Of a stretch of DNA of 64,000 bases, positions 1 through 9,485 are shown piece after piece (positions within the stretch are counted from its first letter, which is position 1; every line of letters begins with the position of its first letter). Both the position numbers and the translations under genes were made by a program. The stretch covers positions 186,001 through 250,000 of the forward strand of contig CAZIUE010000003.1 in assembly GCA_964542535.1 (NCBI GenBank), in the 5' to 3' direction. Source of the stretch: Pseudopelobacter sp964542535 (lineage in GTDB: Bacteria; Desulfobacterota; Desulfuromonadia; Geobacterales; Pseudopelobacteraceae). The notes below the pieces were generated by a model. The model had not been told where the DNA came from and did not search any database. It worked only from the letters and a program-made list of their open reading frames with translations.

Positions 1-534
1 GTTCAGGACCTGGAGCAGGTCACCGTCCATGACCTGTACGAACGGTATCCGGTCTTCAACATCGATGTGGGCCGGGAACAGCGCCTCCTGCTGTCGCACC
101 GGATCGTCGTCTGGCAGTTCCCCTTCTACATGTACAGCGCACCGGCCATGGTGAAGCAGTGGATCGACCTGGTGCTGGAGCACGGCTGGGCCCACGGCAG
201 CGGCACCCGGGCGCTGGAGCGGCATTTGGTCTTCGCCGCCGTCACCACCGGCGGCAGCCGCGAGAGCTACGCTCCCCAGGGTTTCAACCGCCACACCATG
301 GGGGAATTCCTGCTTCCCTTCCAGCAGACCGCCCTGCTGTGCGGCATGTCCTACCTCCCCCCCTTCCTGGTACAGGGTACCTACCAGCTGGACGATGCCC
401 AACTGGCCACGCTGGCCGGCCAGTACCGCGACCTGCTGGTCCGCCTCTCCCGGAGCGCGTCCGCGGCGTCCGACATCTCTTCTCTGGAGCGCCTCAACGA
501 CTGGGTCGGCGCTCCCCTGCCCTGCCATGATTGA
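1..534 (+). CDS. KefF/KefG-like flavodoxin-fold NAD(P)H oxidoreductase (5' end outside window)
   Basis: The frame is open from base 1, so the N-terminus lies outside the window; 177 codons are visible. The protein belongs to the NAD(P)H:quinone oxidoreductase / flavodoxin-2 family, whose KefF and KefG members are cytoplasmic activators of KefC/KefB potassium efflux antiporters. The family run WQFPFYMYSAPAMVKQWID (strand with the flavin-side loop) and a following GTRALERHLVF segment are clear. Its stop overlaps the start of the Kef-type antiporter by 8 bases, so the two are translationally coupled and probably form one glutathione- or electrophile-responsive potassium efflux unit. The C-terminus looks complete. 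Confidence 0.9.
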   Translation, partial: VQDLEQVTVHDLYERYPVFNIDVGREQRLLLSHRIVVWQFPFYMYSAPAMVKQWIDLVLEHGWAHGSGTRALERHLVFAAVTTGGSRESYAPQGFNRHTMGEFLLPFQQTALLCGMSYLPPFLVQGTYQLDDAQLATLAGQYRDLLVRLSRSASAASDISSLERLNDWVGAPLPCHD

Positions 535-2389
535 CAGCATCCTGGGACAGGCCCTGGTCTACCTGGCAGCGGCGCTCTTCTGCGTGCCCCTGGCGAAACG
601 CATCGGTATGGGCTCGGTCCTGGGCTACCTGCTGGCAGGTATCCTGATCGGCCCCTTCTGTTTCGGCTTTATCGGCCGGGAAGGACAGGACATCATGCAC
701 TTCGCCGAGTTCGGCGTGGTGATGATGCTTTTTCTGATCGGCCTGGAGCTGGAGCCGGCCCACTTCTGGAGGATGCGCGGCACCATCCTGGGGCTGGGAG
801 CATTGCAGCTCCTGCTGACCACCCTGGCCATGGGCCTGGCCCTGCTCCTGGCGGGGTTCGGCTGGCGGGCGGCCCTGGCCTCGGGCGTGGCCCTTTCCAT
901 GTCATCCACCGCCATCGTGCTGCAGACCCTGAAGGAGAAGGGGCTGACCAACAGCGCCGCCGGAAACGGCTCGTTCGCGGTGCTGCTCTTCCAGGACATC
1001 GCCGTAATCCCGATCCTGGCCCTGCTCCCCTTTCTGGCCATGGGGGGCGCCTCAGGCGCGGGCCACACCGAGGGAGCCCTCCTCCAGGGGCTGCCCGGCT
1101 GGGTCCGGGCCAGTTCGGTGCTGGTGGCGGTAGCGGCGGTGATCATCCTCGGCCGCTACGTGATCGTCCCCTTCCTGCGCATCATCACCCGCACCAGCGT
1201 GCGGGAGCTCTGTTTCGCCGCGGCCCTCCTGATCATCATCGCCATCGCCCTTCTGATGAAACTGGTGGGACTGAGTCCGGCCCTGGGCGCCTTCCTGGCC
1301 GGCGTGCTGCTGGCCAACAGCGAGTTCCGCCACGAGCTGGAGAGCGATATCGAACCGTTCAAGGGACTCCTGCTGGGACTGTTCTTCATTGCCGTGGGAG
1401 CCTCGATCAACTTCAGGCTGCTGCTGAACGACCCAACAAGGCTGTTTCTGGCGGTCCTGGCGGTGATCACGATCAAGGCCTGCGTGCTCCTGGCAGCGGG
1501 GAAGGTCTTCCGCCTCTCCTTCGACCAGAACAGCATCTTCGCCCTGGGGCTGTCCCAGGTGGGAGAGTTCGCCTTCGTGCTGTTCAGCTTTATCGGCCGC
1601 CTGGGGATCCTGGATGCACCCAACACCGACCTGTTCATGGCCGTTACCGCCCTCAGCATGACCCTTACCCCCCTGCTGCTGCTGCTCAACGAACGCCTGC
1701 TGCTGCCCCGTTTCGGCACCCTGGAACGGGAAGAGCGCCAGCCGGACCGGATCGATCAGGTCCACCAGGTCATCATCGCCGGCTTCAGCTCCTTCGGCAG
1801 CACCCTGGGGAGGTTCCTGCGGGCCAACGGGGTGGAGGCCACCATCCTGGACAACGACTCCGACCAGGTGGACCTGCTGCGCAGGATGGGGTTCAAGGTC
1901 TTCTACGGCGACGTGAGCCGCTTGGACATCCTGCGCTCGGCCGGAGCCGACCAGGCCCGCATCCTGGTGGTTGCCATCGACAATCCCTCCATGACCGTCG
2001 ACCTGATCGGCAACGTGAAGCGCCGCTTCCCCAACCTGACCGTTATGGCCCGCGCCGGAAACAACCTGGATGCCCATGAACTGCTGGATCTGGAGGTGCG
2101 CCACATCTACCGCGACTTCTTGGATACCGCCCTGCGGGCCGGAGTGGACGTACTGTCAGCCCTGGGCCAGCGGCGCTTCAGCGCCACCCGTGCGGCCCAG
2201 GATTTCATCCGGTACGACGAGGACGCCATGCTCAGGCTGGCTCCCCACCGCCACGACCAGTCTTCCTACATCTCCAACGCCCGGGAGCAGATCCTGCTGC
2301 AAGAGCAGCTGCTGGCCAACGACCGGGAACGGAACCGCCTCCGCCACGATCATGCCTGGGACAGCGCCGGCCGGGAAACGGCCGACTGA
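527..2389 (+). CDS. Kef-type monovalent cation:proton antiporter (CPA2) with TrkA-N domain
   Basis: A 620-residue membrane antiporter. Start chosen at ATG 527, which overlaps the upstream flavoprotein stop and begins directly with the first transmembrane helix (MIDSILGQALVYLAAALF); an earlier in-frame start would add a non-membrane shadow of the upstream gene. About 12 hydrophobic helices fill residues 1-395, with the family FLIGLELEP and GAFLAGVLLANSEFRHELE motifs. A Rossmann TrkA-N/RCK nucleotide-binding domain follows (about residues 408-530, AGFSSFGSTLGRFL then DVSRLDILRSAGA). The glycine loop is GFSSFG rather than the usual GxGxxG. The charged C-terminal tail is typical of KefB/KefC. Likely function is gated K+/H+ exchange controlled by the upstream KefG-like partner. 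Confidence 0.93.
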   Translation: MIDSILGQALVYLAAALFCVPLAKRIGMGSVLGYLLAGILIGPFCFGFIGREGQDIMHFAEFGVVMMLFLIGLELEPAHFWRMRGTILGLGALQLLLTTLAMGLALLLAGFGWRAALASGVALSMSSTAIVLQTLKEKGLTNSAAGNGSFAVLLFQDIAVIPILALLPFLAMGGASGAGHTEGALLQGLPGWVRASSVLVAVAAVIILGRYVIVPFLRIITRTSVRELCFAAALLIIIAIALLMKLVGLSPALGAFLAGVLLANSEFRHELESDIEPFKGLLLGLFFIAVGASINFRLLLNDPTRLFLAVLAVITIKACVLLAAGKVFRLSFDQNSIFALGLSQVGEFAFVLFSFIGRLGILDAPNTDLFMAVTALSMTLTPLLLLLNERLLLPRFGTLEREERQPDRIDQVHQVIIAGFSSFGSTLGRFLRANGVEATILDNDSDQVDLLRRMGFKVFYGDVSRLDILRSAGADQARILVVAIDNPSMTVDLIGNVKRRFPNLTVMARAGNNLDAHELLDLEVRHIYRDFLDTALRAGVDVLSALGQRRFSATRAAQDFIRYDEDAMLRLAPHRHDQSSYISNAREQILLQEQLLANDRERNRLRHDHAWDSAGRETAD

Positions 2390-2492
2390 ACCGTCACCTG
2401 TCTCCGCCAGGGGGGCTGTCCGATTTGTAATGTAACCGCGGGAGAGTACACTTAGGGTACGGCCTTTCACGAGACGCACCCGGAGCCCAGCC

Positions 2493-5021
2493 ATGGAGAT
2501 ATCCCGGATACTTCACGACCTGCGACATGAACTCCGCGGAGTGGATCAGGCTCTGACGGAACTGCAGGCTCCGGACGCATGTTCCCGGAAGCTGCACGAG
2601 GCGCTGCGGCTGCTGCGCGAAGCGCACGCGACGCTCCTGCACCGGGCCGCCCCGGGGGAAGCTTTCCCCGGGGCAACGCAGGATACCGGGGCAGACCATG
2701 CCGTCGTCGCACTGTTCCGCCTGCTGGCGGAACAGTGCGACACCGTCTTCTGGTTCGAGGACGTGCGGCAACGCAGGATGCTGTACATCAACCAGGCCTT
2801 CGAGCGCATGTGGGGCATGCCGCTCCACCGGGTCCAGGCCGATCCTGACGCCTGGCAGGAGGCCGTCCACCCGGACGACCGGGGCCGCGTGCGGAGGGAG
2901 GTGGATCAGTGGCGGCGGGGGATGTCGGACGACTGCGCGATCGAGTTCAGGATTATCAGGCCGGATGGGGAAATGCGCTGGATCGGTGTCCACGGCACCG
3001 TGCTGGAAAGCAGGCGCGGCAGACCCAGCAGGGTCTGCGGTATTGCCCTCGACATCGGCGAACGCCGGCGGGCGGAGGAGGCCCTGCGCCACGTCAGCCA
3101 ATGGCTGGAACTGGCCCAATCCGCCGCCTGCGCCGGGATGTGGGATTGGGACATCGTCCATGGCCGTTTCCAATGGTCGCCGGAGCTGTTCCAGCTGTTC
3201 GGTGTCGATCCCCGCATTCATACCCCCGGCCTGGAATGTTGGCGCGGGGTGCTCCATCCCGACGATCTGGCCGCGGAAACGGCCATGCTGGAGCAGGCGT
3301 TGCGCCTGGGGAGCACATACGACCGGGAATACCGCATCCAGTTGCCGGACGGGCGGGTGCGGTGGATCAACGCGCGGGGGAAGTTCAGCCTCGATCTCCA
3401 GGGGCGGCCCTGTCGCATGACCGGTATCTGCATCGACGTCAGCGACCGCCACCGGGCCGATGAATCCCTTCGCCGCAGCGAAGAGCGCTACCGCTCCCTG
3501 GTGGAGCTCTCGCCCGATGCCGTGTTCATCAACCATAACAACCGAATCGTGTTCGCCAACCCGGCCGCGGTGCGTCTGTTCGGCGCCACATCGGCGCAGC
3601 AGCTGCTGGGAAGGAGCCCCTTTGAACTGACCCACCCCGACTACCACGACCTGATCCGCGGGCGTATCCGGCAGCAGCAGGCCGGTGCGGTCTGCCCGGT
3701 GGTCGAGGAGAAGGTTCTGCGCCTGGACGGCAGCATCGTCGACGTGGAGGTGGCCGCGGCTCCCATCAGCATGGAGGAGGGAATCGCGTTCCAGGTGATC
3801 CTGCGCGACATCGGCGACCGCAAGCAGGGCGAGCAGGTCCTGGCCGCGGCCAGGGATCAGGCCGAATCCGCGAGTCGCGCCAAGAGCGATTTCCTGGCCG
3901 ACATGAGCCACGAGATCCGCGGCCCCATGAACGGCATCATGGGCATGGCCCAGCTGCTGGAGTTCACCGAGCTGACCGAAGAGCAGCGGGAATACCTGGA
4001 CGTGATCAGGAGTTCTTCCCAGAGCCTGCTCTCGCTGATCAACGACATCCTGGACCTGGCCAAGATCGAAGCAGGCAAGATCGAGCTGGAACATCGCCCC
4101 TTCAGCCTGCGGGGCAGCATCGGCGACATCGTCAAGGCCCACCTCACCCAGATACGTGACCGGGGACTGGTGATAGACAGCGATATCCCGGCCGCGGTAC
4201 CGGACAGCCTGGTGGGCGACCAGCTGCGTCTGAAGCAGATCCTGGCCAACCTCGTCGGCAACGCAATCAAGTTCACCCCCCGGGGCGGCATCGGCATCTC
4301 GGTTGCCGTCATGGGGGAGCGAGCCGGCACGGTACGGCTCAGAATCGACGTTGCCGACACCGGCATCGGCATCCCCCCCGAGGCAATGGAGCGGATCTTC
4401 CAGCCGTTCACCCAGGCGGATTCCTCCACCAGCCGCCAGTACGGCGGAACCGGACTGGGGCTCTCCATCTGCACCCGCCTGGCGGAGCTCATGAACGGCG
4501 GGATCACGGTCACGAGCGGACAGGGGCGCGGCAGCACCTTTTCCGTGCAGCTGCCGTTCGCAGTAGCGGAACCCTCCGCGAAAGCTCCCGGACCCGACAG
4601 CGGACGGCAACGTCAGGCCTGCTGGGACGGTCCCCCTCTGCACATTCTCCTGGTGGATGACTACGAGATGAACCTGGTGGCGACCACCCGGCTGCTGCAG
4701 CGCGGCGGCCACAGCGTGGCCCAGGCCCGCGACGGAGCCGAGGCGGTACTGGCATGGGAACAGGAGCGTTTCGACGCCGTCCTGATGGATATCCAGATGC
4801 CGGTCATGGATGGCATGGAGGCTGCCCGGACCATCCGGCGCAAGGAGGCGGGCAGCGGCAGGCACACGCCGATTATCGCCCTTACCGGACGGGCCCTGCG
4901 GGAGGAGCAGGACGAAATCCTGGGACAGGGTTTCGACGGCCATATCTCCAAACCGATCCAGTTGGGCGTGCTGTTCCAGGAGCTGCGCCGCTGCCTGGCG
5001 GACCGGACACGGGAGAGCTGA
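2493..5021 (+). CDS. Hybrid sensor histidine kinase with three PAS domains and a receiver
   Basis: An 842-residue soluble kinase with no transmembrane segment. Order: N-terminal helical region (1-70), PAS/PAC 1 (about 75-195, ending GIALDIGERRRAEE), PAS/PAC 2 (200-325, GICIDVSDRHRADE), PAS 3 (330-450), HisKA with His473 in MSHEIRGPMNGIMG, HATPase (GNAIKF, DTGIGIP, GGTGLGLS) and a C-terminal receiver with phospho-acceptor Asp766 in LMDIQMPVMDG. The residue four after the phospho-His is Gly, where HisKA kinases usually have Thr or Asn (the phosphatase residue). The receiver has Thr-Gly (IALTGRAL) in place of the common Thr-Ala. No response regulator is adjacent, so output must go to an unlinked HPT or regulator. 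Signal unknown. Confidence 0.93.
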   Translation: MEISRILHDLRHELRGVDQALTELQAPDACSRKLHEALRLLREAHATLLHRAAPGEAFPGATQDTGADHAVVALFRLLAEQCDTVFWFEDVRQRRMLYINQAFERMWGMPLHRVQADPDAWQEAVHPDDRGRVRREVDQWRRGMSDDCAIEFRIIRPDGEMRWIGVHGTVLESRRGRPSRVCGIALDIGERRRAEEALRHVSQWLELAQSAACAGMWDWDIVHGRFQWSPELFQLFGVDPRIHTPGLECWRGVLHPDDLAAETAMLEQALRLGSTYDREYRIQLPDGRVRWINARGKFSLDLQGRPCRMTGICIDVSDRHRADESLRRSEERYRSLVELSPDAVFINHNNRIVFANPAAVRLFGATSAQQLLGRSPFELTHPDYHDLIRGRIRQQQAGAVCPVVEEKVLRLDGSIVDVEVAAAPISMEEGIAFQVILRDIGDRKQGEQVLAAARDQAESASRAKSDFLADMSHEIRGPMNGIMGMAQLLEFTELTEEQREYLDVIRSSSQSLLSLINDILDLAKIEAGKIELEHRPFSLRGSIGDIVKAHLTQIRDRGLVIDSDIPAAVPDSLVGDQLRLKQILANLVGNAIKFTPRGGIGISVAVMGERAGTVRLRIDVADTGIGIPPEAMERIFQPFTQADSSTSRQYGGTGLGLSICTRLAELMNGGITVTSGQGRGSTFSVQLPFAVAEPSAKAPGPDSGRQRQACWDGPPLHILLVDDYEMNLVATTRLLQRGGHSVAQARDGAEAVLAWEQERFDAVLMDIQMPVMDGMEAARTIRRKEAGSGRHTPIIALTGRALREEQDEILGQGFDGHISKPIQLGVLFQELRRCLADRTRES

Positions 5022-5228
5022 AACGGCGTCCGCCGGAAGCAGCCCCGCGAAGATCCCCACGTCCAACGGGTGTTGCCTCCACGCGGCGGCGCCATGGCCG
5101 TTTTTAACTGGCTCCCATCCCCCCTCCTCTGCTACATTCACCGGGCGGCGCGGCGCACCGGTATCCGGAAAACAGTCCGGGACACCGGCTGGGCTCCCGC
5201 ATTCCAACCCCGAGGAGGGAGCCGCGTC

Positions 5229-7583
5229 GTGAGACCCGTCATCGTATTCTGCCTGATCATGGCCACCGTTGCCGCCGGCTGCGCCATGAAGAGCCTGCCG
5301 CCGGTCATTGTCCCACTCCCCACCAGAACCATCGATTACCTGAGCGAGGTCAAACCGATACTGAACAAGCGCTGCACGGTCTGCCACTCCTGCTACAACT
5401 CCCCCTGCCAACTGAAGCTTGACTCCTTCGAGGGGGCCGACCGGGGCGCCACCAAGCGGACCATCTACAACGCCTCGCGCCTCAGTTCCATGGATCCCAC
5501 CCGACTGTTCATCGATGCCCGCACAACCGGGGAATGGCGGGGGAAAGAGTTCTTCAGCGTCACCGACAGCAGCGTAGGGAACGGGCTGAACGACTCGATC
5601 ATGATCCAGATGCTCTCCCACAAGATGAAGACTCCCGCAACCAGCGGCGATTTCCGGTCCGAGGCGGACGATCTGACCTGCTCCAGGGATCAGGGGGAGC
5701 TGGCTGACTACCTGGATAAACACCCCAACAACGGCATGCCCTTCGGTTTTCCCCCCTTGAAGCAGGACGAGTTCGCCACCATCGCCGGCTGGCTGGTACA
5801 GGGCGCCAGGGGACCCTCCCCCGAACAGCAGGCGCGCCTGGTCACCCCCACCCCCGGCGATGCCGCGGCCATCGGGCGCTGGGAGTCGTTCCTCAACCAG
5901 GCCGACGCCAAGCACGCCATGACCGCCCGCTACCTCTACGAGCACCTCTTCCTGGCCCACGTGACCTTCGGCACCGGCAGCAACGAGTTCTTCGAGCTGG
6001 TCCGTTCCCGCACCGCTCCGGGAGAACCGCTGGACCTGATCCCCACGGTGCGCCCCTACGACAACCCGGGAGTGGAGCGCGTCTATTACCGCTTCCGCAA
6101 GATTCACTCCACCATCGTGCACAAGACGCACATGGTCTTCGAGCTGGACGATGCCCAGTTCCGGCGGATCGACGAGCTGTTCATCCGGCCGGAGTGGCTG
6201 CAAACGCCCCATGTGATGGGCTATGAGCCGATCATGAGCGCCAATCCGTTCAGAGCCTTCGAGCAGATCCCGCCCCGTTCCCGCTACCAGTTTCTGCTGG
6301 ACAACGCTCACTACATCATCATGACCTTCATCCACGGCCCGGTCTGCAAGGGGCAGATCGCCCTGAACGTGATCAACGACCATTTCTGGGTCATGTTCAT
6401 GGACCCGGACCACGACCTGAGCGTGACCTATCCCGGATTCATCAGGCTGCATGCCGACAATCTGCGCATGCCCATCGAAAACGGGAGCAACCCGCGCATC
6501 GTCTCGGTCCTGACCGACAAACACCGCAAGGCAGTGGTGGAGTTCTACCGGGCCAGGCAGGACTACTACGCCTCCCACTACTACACCGGGATGGGATACG
6601 ACTGCATCTGGAAGGGAAACCGGGCCGAGGACGCGCCGGTTCTGACCGTGTACCGCCATTTCAACAGCGCCTCGGTACACCGGGGTGTTCTGGGCAACCT
6701 GCCCAAGACCATGTGGGTGATCGACTACCCCCTGCTGGAGCGGATCTACTACGCCCTGGTGGCAGGCTTCGACGTGTACGGTACCGCCGGCCACCAGCTG
6801 GCGGTGCGCCTCTACATGGACGCCCTGCGCGTGGAGGGAGAGAGTAACTTCCTGGACTTCATGCCGCCCGACAGACGCAGGGAAATCATGAAATCCTGGT
6901 ACAAAGGGGTCAGCCTGAAGAGGATCGACTACTACCCCTCACTGCTGCCGGCCGGGATCGCGTTCAGCGGCACCGACCCCGCACGGGAATTCATCGAACA
7001 GCTGGTAAAGCGGCAGCTGCTCCCCGCGGCAGGAATCGACTTCGACCCGATCAACTACCTGCCGGCGGGCGCCCCGTATCCCCGCCTGCCGGAGCGATTC
7101 GAAACACGGGAAGACTACCTGCGGGCCTTCACCGCCCTCTCCCGCCCCGGGACCCCCTTCTTCTCCCTGGTTAACGAGAACGACGCCAACCTGGCCTACC
7201 TGCGCATCCGGGTCAAAAACGGCAGGGACATCGCCGGTTCCATCGTGGTCAACCGCTGGCACGATAATGTGGCTTTCATGCTGGGCGAGGACAGCAGGCT
7301 CGATTCCTCCCGGGACAGCGCCGATTTCATCCCCGGTCTGATCGGCTCCTACCCCAATTTCTTCGTGGACGTGGCCGAGGAGGATCTACCCGACTTCTTC
7401 GACCTGCTGGCCAATTTCAACGATAGTCGCCGGGACCGGGAGCGGGTGGAACGCTACGGCATCAACCGCTCCGACGAGCGTTTCTGGGAGCTGTACGACT
7501 GGTTTCAGCAGCGCTTCATGGAGGACGATCCGGTCAGGGGGGGATTGTTCGACCTGAACCGCTATTATTACCGGGCGCGCTGA
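5229..7583 (+). CDS. cti: Fatty acid cis/trans isomerase with c-type heme site
   Basis: A 784-residue protein of the Cti family, which isomerises cis to trans unsaturated acyl chains of membrane phospholipids during solvent or heat stress. Start chosen at GTG 5229 behind GAGGAG at 5212; it gives a signal peptide with a lipobox-like TVAAGC, so export as a lipoprotein or processed periplasmic enzyme is likely. The heme-binding CxxCH lies in KRCTVCHSC about 55 residues in, and the family run ARTTGEWRGKEFFSV follows. Length agrees with Cti (about 760-780). The gene stands alone, convergent with the UbiB-like gene downstream; no terminator is evident in the 38-base gap. Confidence 0.9.
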   Translation: MRPVIVFCLIMATVAAGCAMKSLPPVIVPLPTRTIDYLSEVKPILNKRCTVCHSCYNSPCQLKLDSFEGADRGATKRTIYNASRLSSMDPTRLFIDARTTGEWRGKEFFSVTDSSVGNGLNDSIMIQMLSHKMKTPATSGDFRSEADDLTCSRDQGELADYLDKHPNNGMPFGFPPLKQDEFATIAGWLVQGARGPSPEQQARLVTPTPGDAAAIGRWESFLNQADAKHAMTARYLYEHLFLAHVTFGTGSNEFFELVRSRTAPGEPLDLIPTVRPYDNPGVERVYYRFRKIHSTIVHKTHMVFELDDAQFRRIDELFIRPEWLQTPHVMGYEPIMSANPFRAFEQIPPRSRYQFLLDNAHYIIMTFIHGPVCKGQIALNVINDHFWVMFMDPDHDLSVTYPGFIRLHADNLRMPIENGSNPRIVSVLTDKHRKAVVEFYRARQDYYASHYYTGMGYDCIWKGNRAEDAPVLTVYRHFNSASVHRGVLGNLPKTMWVIDYPLLERIYYALVAGFDVYGTAGHQLAVRLYMDALRVEGESNFLDFMPPDRRREIMKSWYKGVSLKRIDYYPSLLPAGIAFSGTDPAREFIEQLVKRQLLPAAGIDFDPINYLPAGAPYPRLPERFETREDYLRAFTALSRPGTPFFSLVNENDANLAYLRIRVKNGRDIAGSIVVNRWHDNVAFMLGEDSRLDSSRDSADFIPGLIGSYPNFFVDVAEEDLPDFFDLLANFNDSRRDRERVERYGINRSDERFWELYDWFQQRFMEDDPVRGGLFDLNRYYYRAR

Positions 7584-7621
7584 CGCGTCACCCGGAAGGT
7601 GTCAGGCGCTTCACCCCGGAC

Positions 7622-9187
7622 TCAGGATTTCCACACCAGCCTGATGGCGGCGGCGACGAAACAGGCCAGCGACAGCCAGCCCGCAACGGGAGATGAGCCG
7701 TCCCGCAGGTAGAAGGCCAGGGCCACCAGCAGGGCAACCCAGGCCAGTTGCCGCAGCCAGACCTGTACCGGCCGCAGCAGGGCGCGGCGATCCTCCACGG
7801 TCAGGCGCACCACCAGCTCCCCCTGTTGCAGGGTATCCACCAAATGGCGTCCCTTGACCAGGGTCAGGGGGAACTGTGCCAGCTCGTGTCCCAGAACCCC
7901 CCACAGGCTGTCCCGCTCGCCCAGGGCTCGGGTCAGGTTGGCCTTGAGAATCGGCAGTACGTCCTTGATGCCGTTGAAGTTCTCGATATACCGAGTGCCC
8001 AGTCCCTCGATGATGGAGCTGGCCCGCATGACGTAGATGACCTCCTGGGGCAGTTTGAAGGGATACTCCTTGAGCGTCTCCATCACACCGAAAGCCAGTT
8101 CCTGCATGGAGGTGGCTTCCAGGTGCTGATTATCGAAGATGGCGAAGATTTCCTCCGTGAGCCCGCTCAGCTCGTCCCCGGGGGCGTTGTCGGTGATGAT
8201 GCCCAGCTTGCGGGCCGCGTGCACCAGTAGTTCGAAATCCCGCTCGCAGGCGGCTTTGACCATGTTGATCATGGCCAGGCGGGTTGCATTGGAGATGCGG
8301 CTGACCATGCCGAAATCCAGCAGCACCAGTTCTCCCCGGGGGGTGACCAGCAGGTTGCCCGGGTGGGGATCGGCGTGAAAGAGTCCCCTGACCAGCATCT
8401 GCTCGGTGTAGAACAGCACCAGCCGCTCCATCAGCCCCTGAAAGGGGATCTTCAGACGGTTAAGTCCCTCGCGGTCATCGAAGCGTACCCCCTCCTCGAA
8501 ACTCATCACCAGCGCATCACGGGAACAATACTCGGGCCAGGGAACGGGAAAGCGGACCGGGGAATCGGCGTAGGTCTGACGGAAGCGCTCCAGGTTGGCA
8601 AGTTCCACCCGCATGTCCACCTCCTGGAGGATGGTATGGCGGAACGCCGCCAGCACCGCCTCGATGGAGTTGCGGGTGTATTCGGAGAACAGCGGCCGCA
8701 GCAGGGCCAGCAACCACCCCAAAAGGCGGATGTCTTCCCGCACCACCAGCTCGATACGGTTGCGCAGCAGCTTGACCGCCACCAGCTCACCGCCGTGCAG
8801 GCGGGCCCGGTGAACCTGGCCGATGGAGGCGCAGGCCAGCGGCTCCCCCTCGAAGCCGGCGAAACAATCACCCCTGCCGAAGGCCCGCCCAAAGACAGCC
8901 TCGAAATCCCGGCGCGGCATGGGGGAGAGCTGGTCATGCAGCTGTTGCAGCGCCACAAGGTAGCTGGCATCGAAGAAATCGGCCCTGGTTGCCAGGACCT
9001 GGGCCAGCTTGATGAAGCTGGCCCCCAACCCTTCGATGGTCGCCACCAGCTCTACCGGCGCCAGGGGCGCCATACCCAGCCAGCTGGCGCGCCGGCGGAT
9101 CAGCAGGAAAATAGTCAGTAGTACCCGGAAGACGGCATGGACGCGTGCCGGGCGATAGAGCCTGACCAGCAGGAGCAGTCTGGACAC
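7622..9187 (-). CDS. AarF/UbiB/ABC1-family atypical kinase
   Basis: A 521-residue UbiB/ABC1 family protein. Family members support quinone biosynthesis or lipid homeostasis through an ATP-binding protein-kinase-like fold. Visible: the KxGQ-like helix in the form IEGLGASFIKLAQVLATRAD, the P-loop-like ASIGQVHRA, the lysine in VAVKLLRN, the HADPHPGNL catalytic loop and the LLDFGMV metal motif. Two hydrophobic helices at the C-terminus (about 470-515) would anchor it in the inner membrane. GTG 9187 is preferred because the phasin-like gene stops 5 bases upstream; ATG 9238 would overlap that gene by 47 bases. The two minus-strand genes are coupled. Confidence 0.9.
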   Translation of the reverse strand: MSRLLLLVRLYRPARVHAVFRVLLTIFLLIRRRASWLGMAPLAPVELVATIEGLGASFIKLAQVLATRADFFDASYLVALQQLHDQLSPMPRRDFEAVFGRAFGRGDCFAGFEGEPLACASIGQVHRARLHGGELVAVKLLRNRIELVVREDIRLLGWLLALLRPLFSEYTRNSIEAVLAAFRHTILQEVDMRVELANLERFRQTYADSPVRFPVPWPEYCSRDALVMSFEEGVRFDDREGLNRLKIPFQGLMERLVLFYTEQMLVRGLFHADPHPGNLLVTPRGELVLLDFGMVSRISNATRLAMINMVKAACERDFELLVHAARKLGIITDNAPGDELSGLTEEIFAIFDNQHLEATSMQELAFGVMETLKEYPFKLPQEVIYVMRASSIIEGLGTRYIENFNGIKDVLPILKANLTRALGERDSLWGVLGHELAQFPLTLVKGRHLVDTLQQGELVVRLTVEDRRALLRPVQVWLRQLAWVALLVALAFYLRDGSSPVAGWLSLACFVAAAIRLVWKS

Positions 9188-9191
9188 CGGA

Positions 9192-9485
9192 TCAGGACTG
9201 CCCCTGGCGGAGCTTGGCCACCTCTTCCCGCAGGGCATCTACCTCGGCCCGGGTGGCCAGCCCCAGCTCGTCGATGGTCTCCCTGAGAAGCTCCTTGATC
9301 GCTCCCCTGGCCTGTTCACGCCCCTCGCTTCCCCGGGCCACGGCCTGGTCGAAAAACTCCCGCGCCCTGCGGTCCCGCTCCTCGCAGCAGCCGCGCGCCG
9401 ACTCGCCGGCCTGTTCGAGCTTCTCCTTGGCCATCAGGGCGCTGCCCAGCCCGAAGAAAAACAGCTGTTCCAGTTTGTCTTTCAT
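9192..9485 (-). CDS. Phasin-like small coiled-coil protein
   Basis: A 97-residue protein starting at ATG 9485, chosen for the strong GGGAGGAAC ribosome site ahead of it. The N-terminus (LEQLFFFGLGSALMAKEKLE) is amphipathic and hydrophobic, the middle is charged helix, and the C-terminus is a short leucine-zipper-like coil (LATRAEVDALREEVAKLRQ). This is the pattern of the phasin / polyhydroxyalkanoate-granule-associated family often found just upstream of ubiB-like genes. No PHA synthase is in the window, so a granule role is inference; binding to a membrane or to UbiB is equally possible. It lies 5 bases upstream of the kinase gene in the same operon. Confidence 0.75.
   Translation of the reverse strand: MKDKLEQLFFFGLGSALMAKEKLEQAGESARGCCEERDRRAREFFDQAVARGSEGREQARGAIKELLRETIDELGLATRAEVDALREEVAKLRQGQS

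Noticed and set aside
2394..6794. A 1466-codon open frame on the minus strand
   Set aside because: It lies antisense to the kinase and cti genes, has the Gly/His/Val-rich make-up of a GC-rich shadow frame and matches no family.
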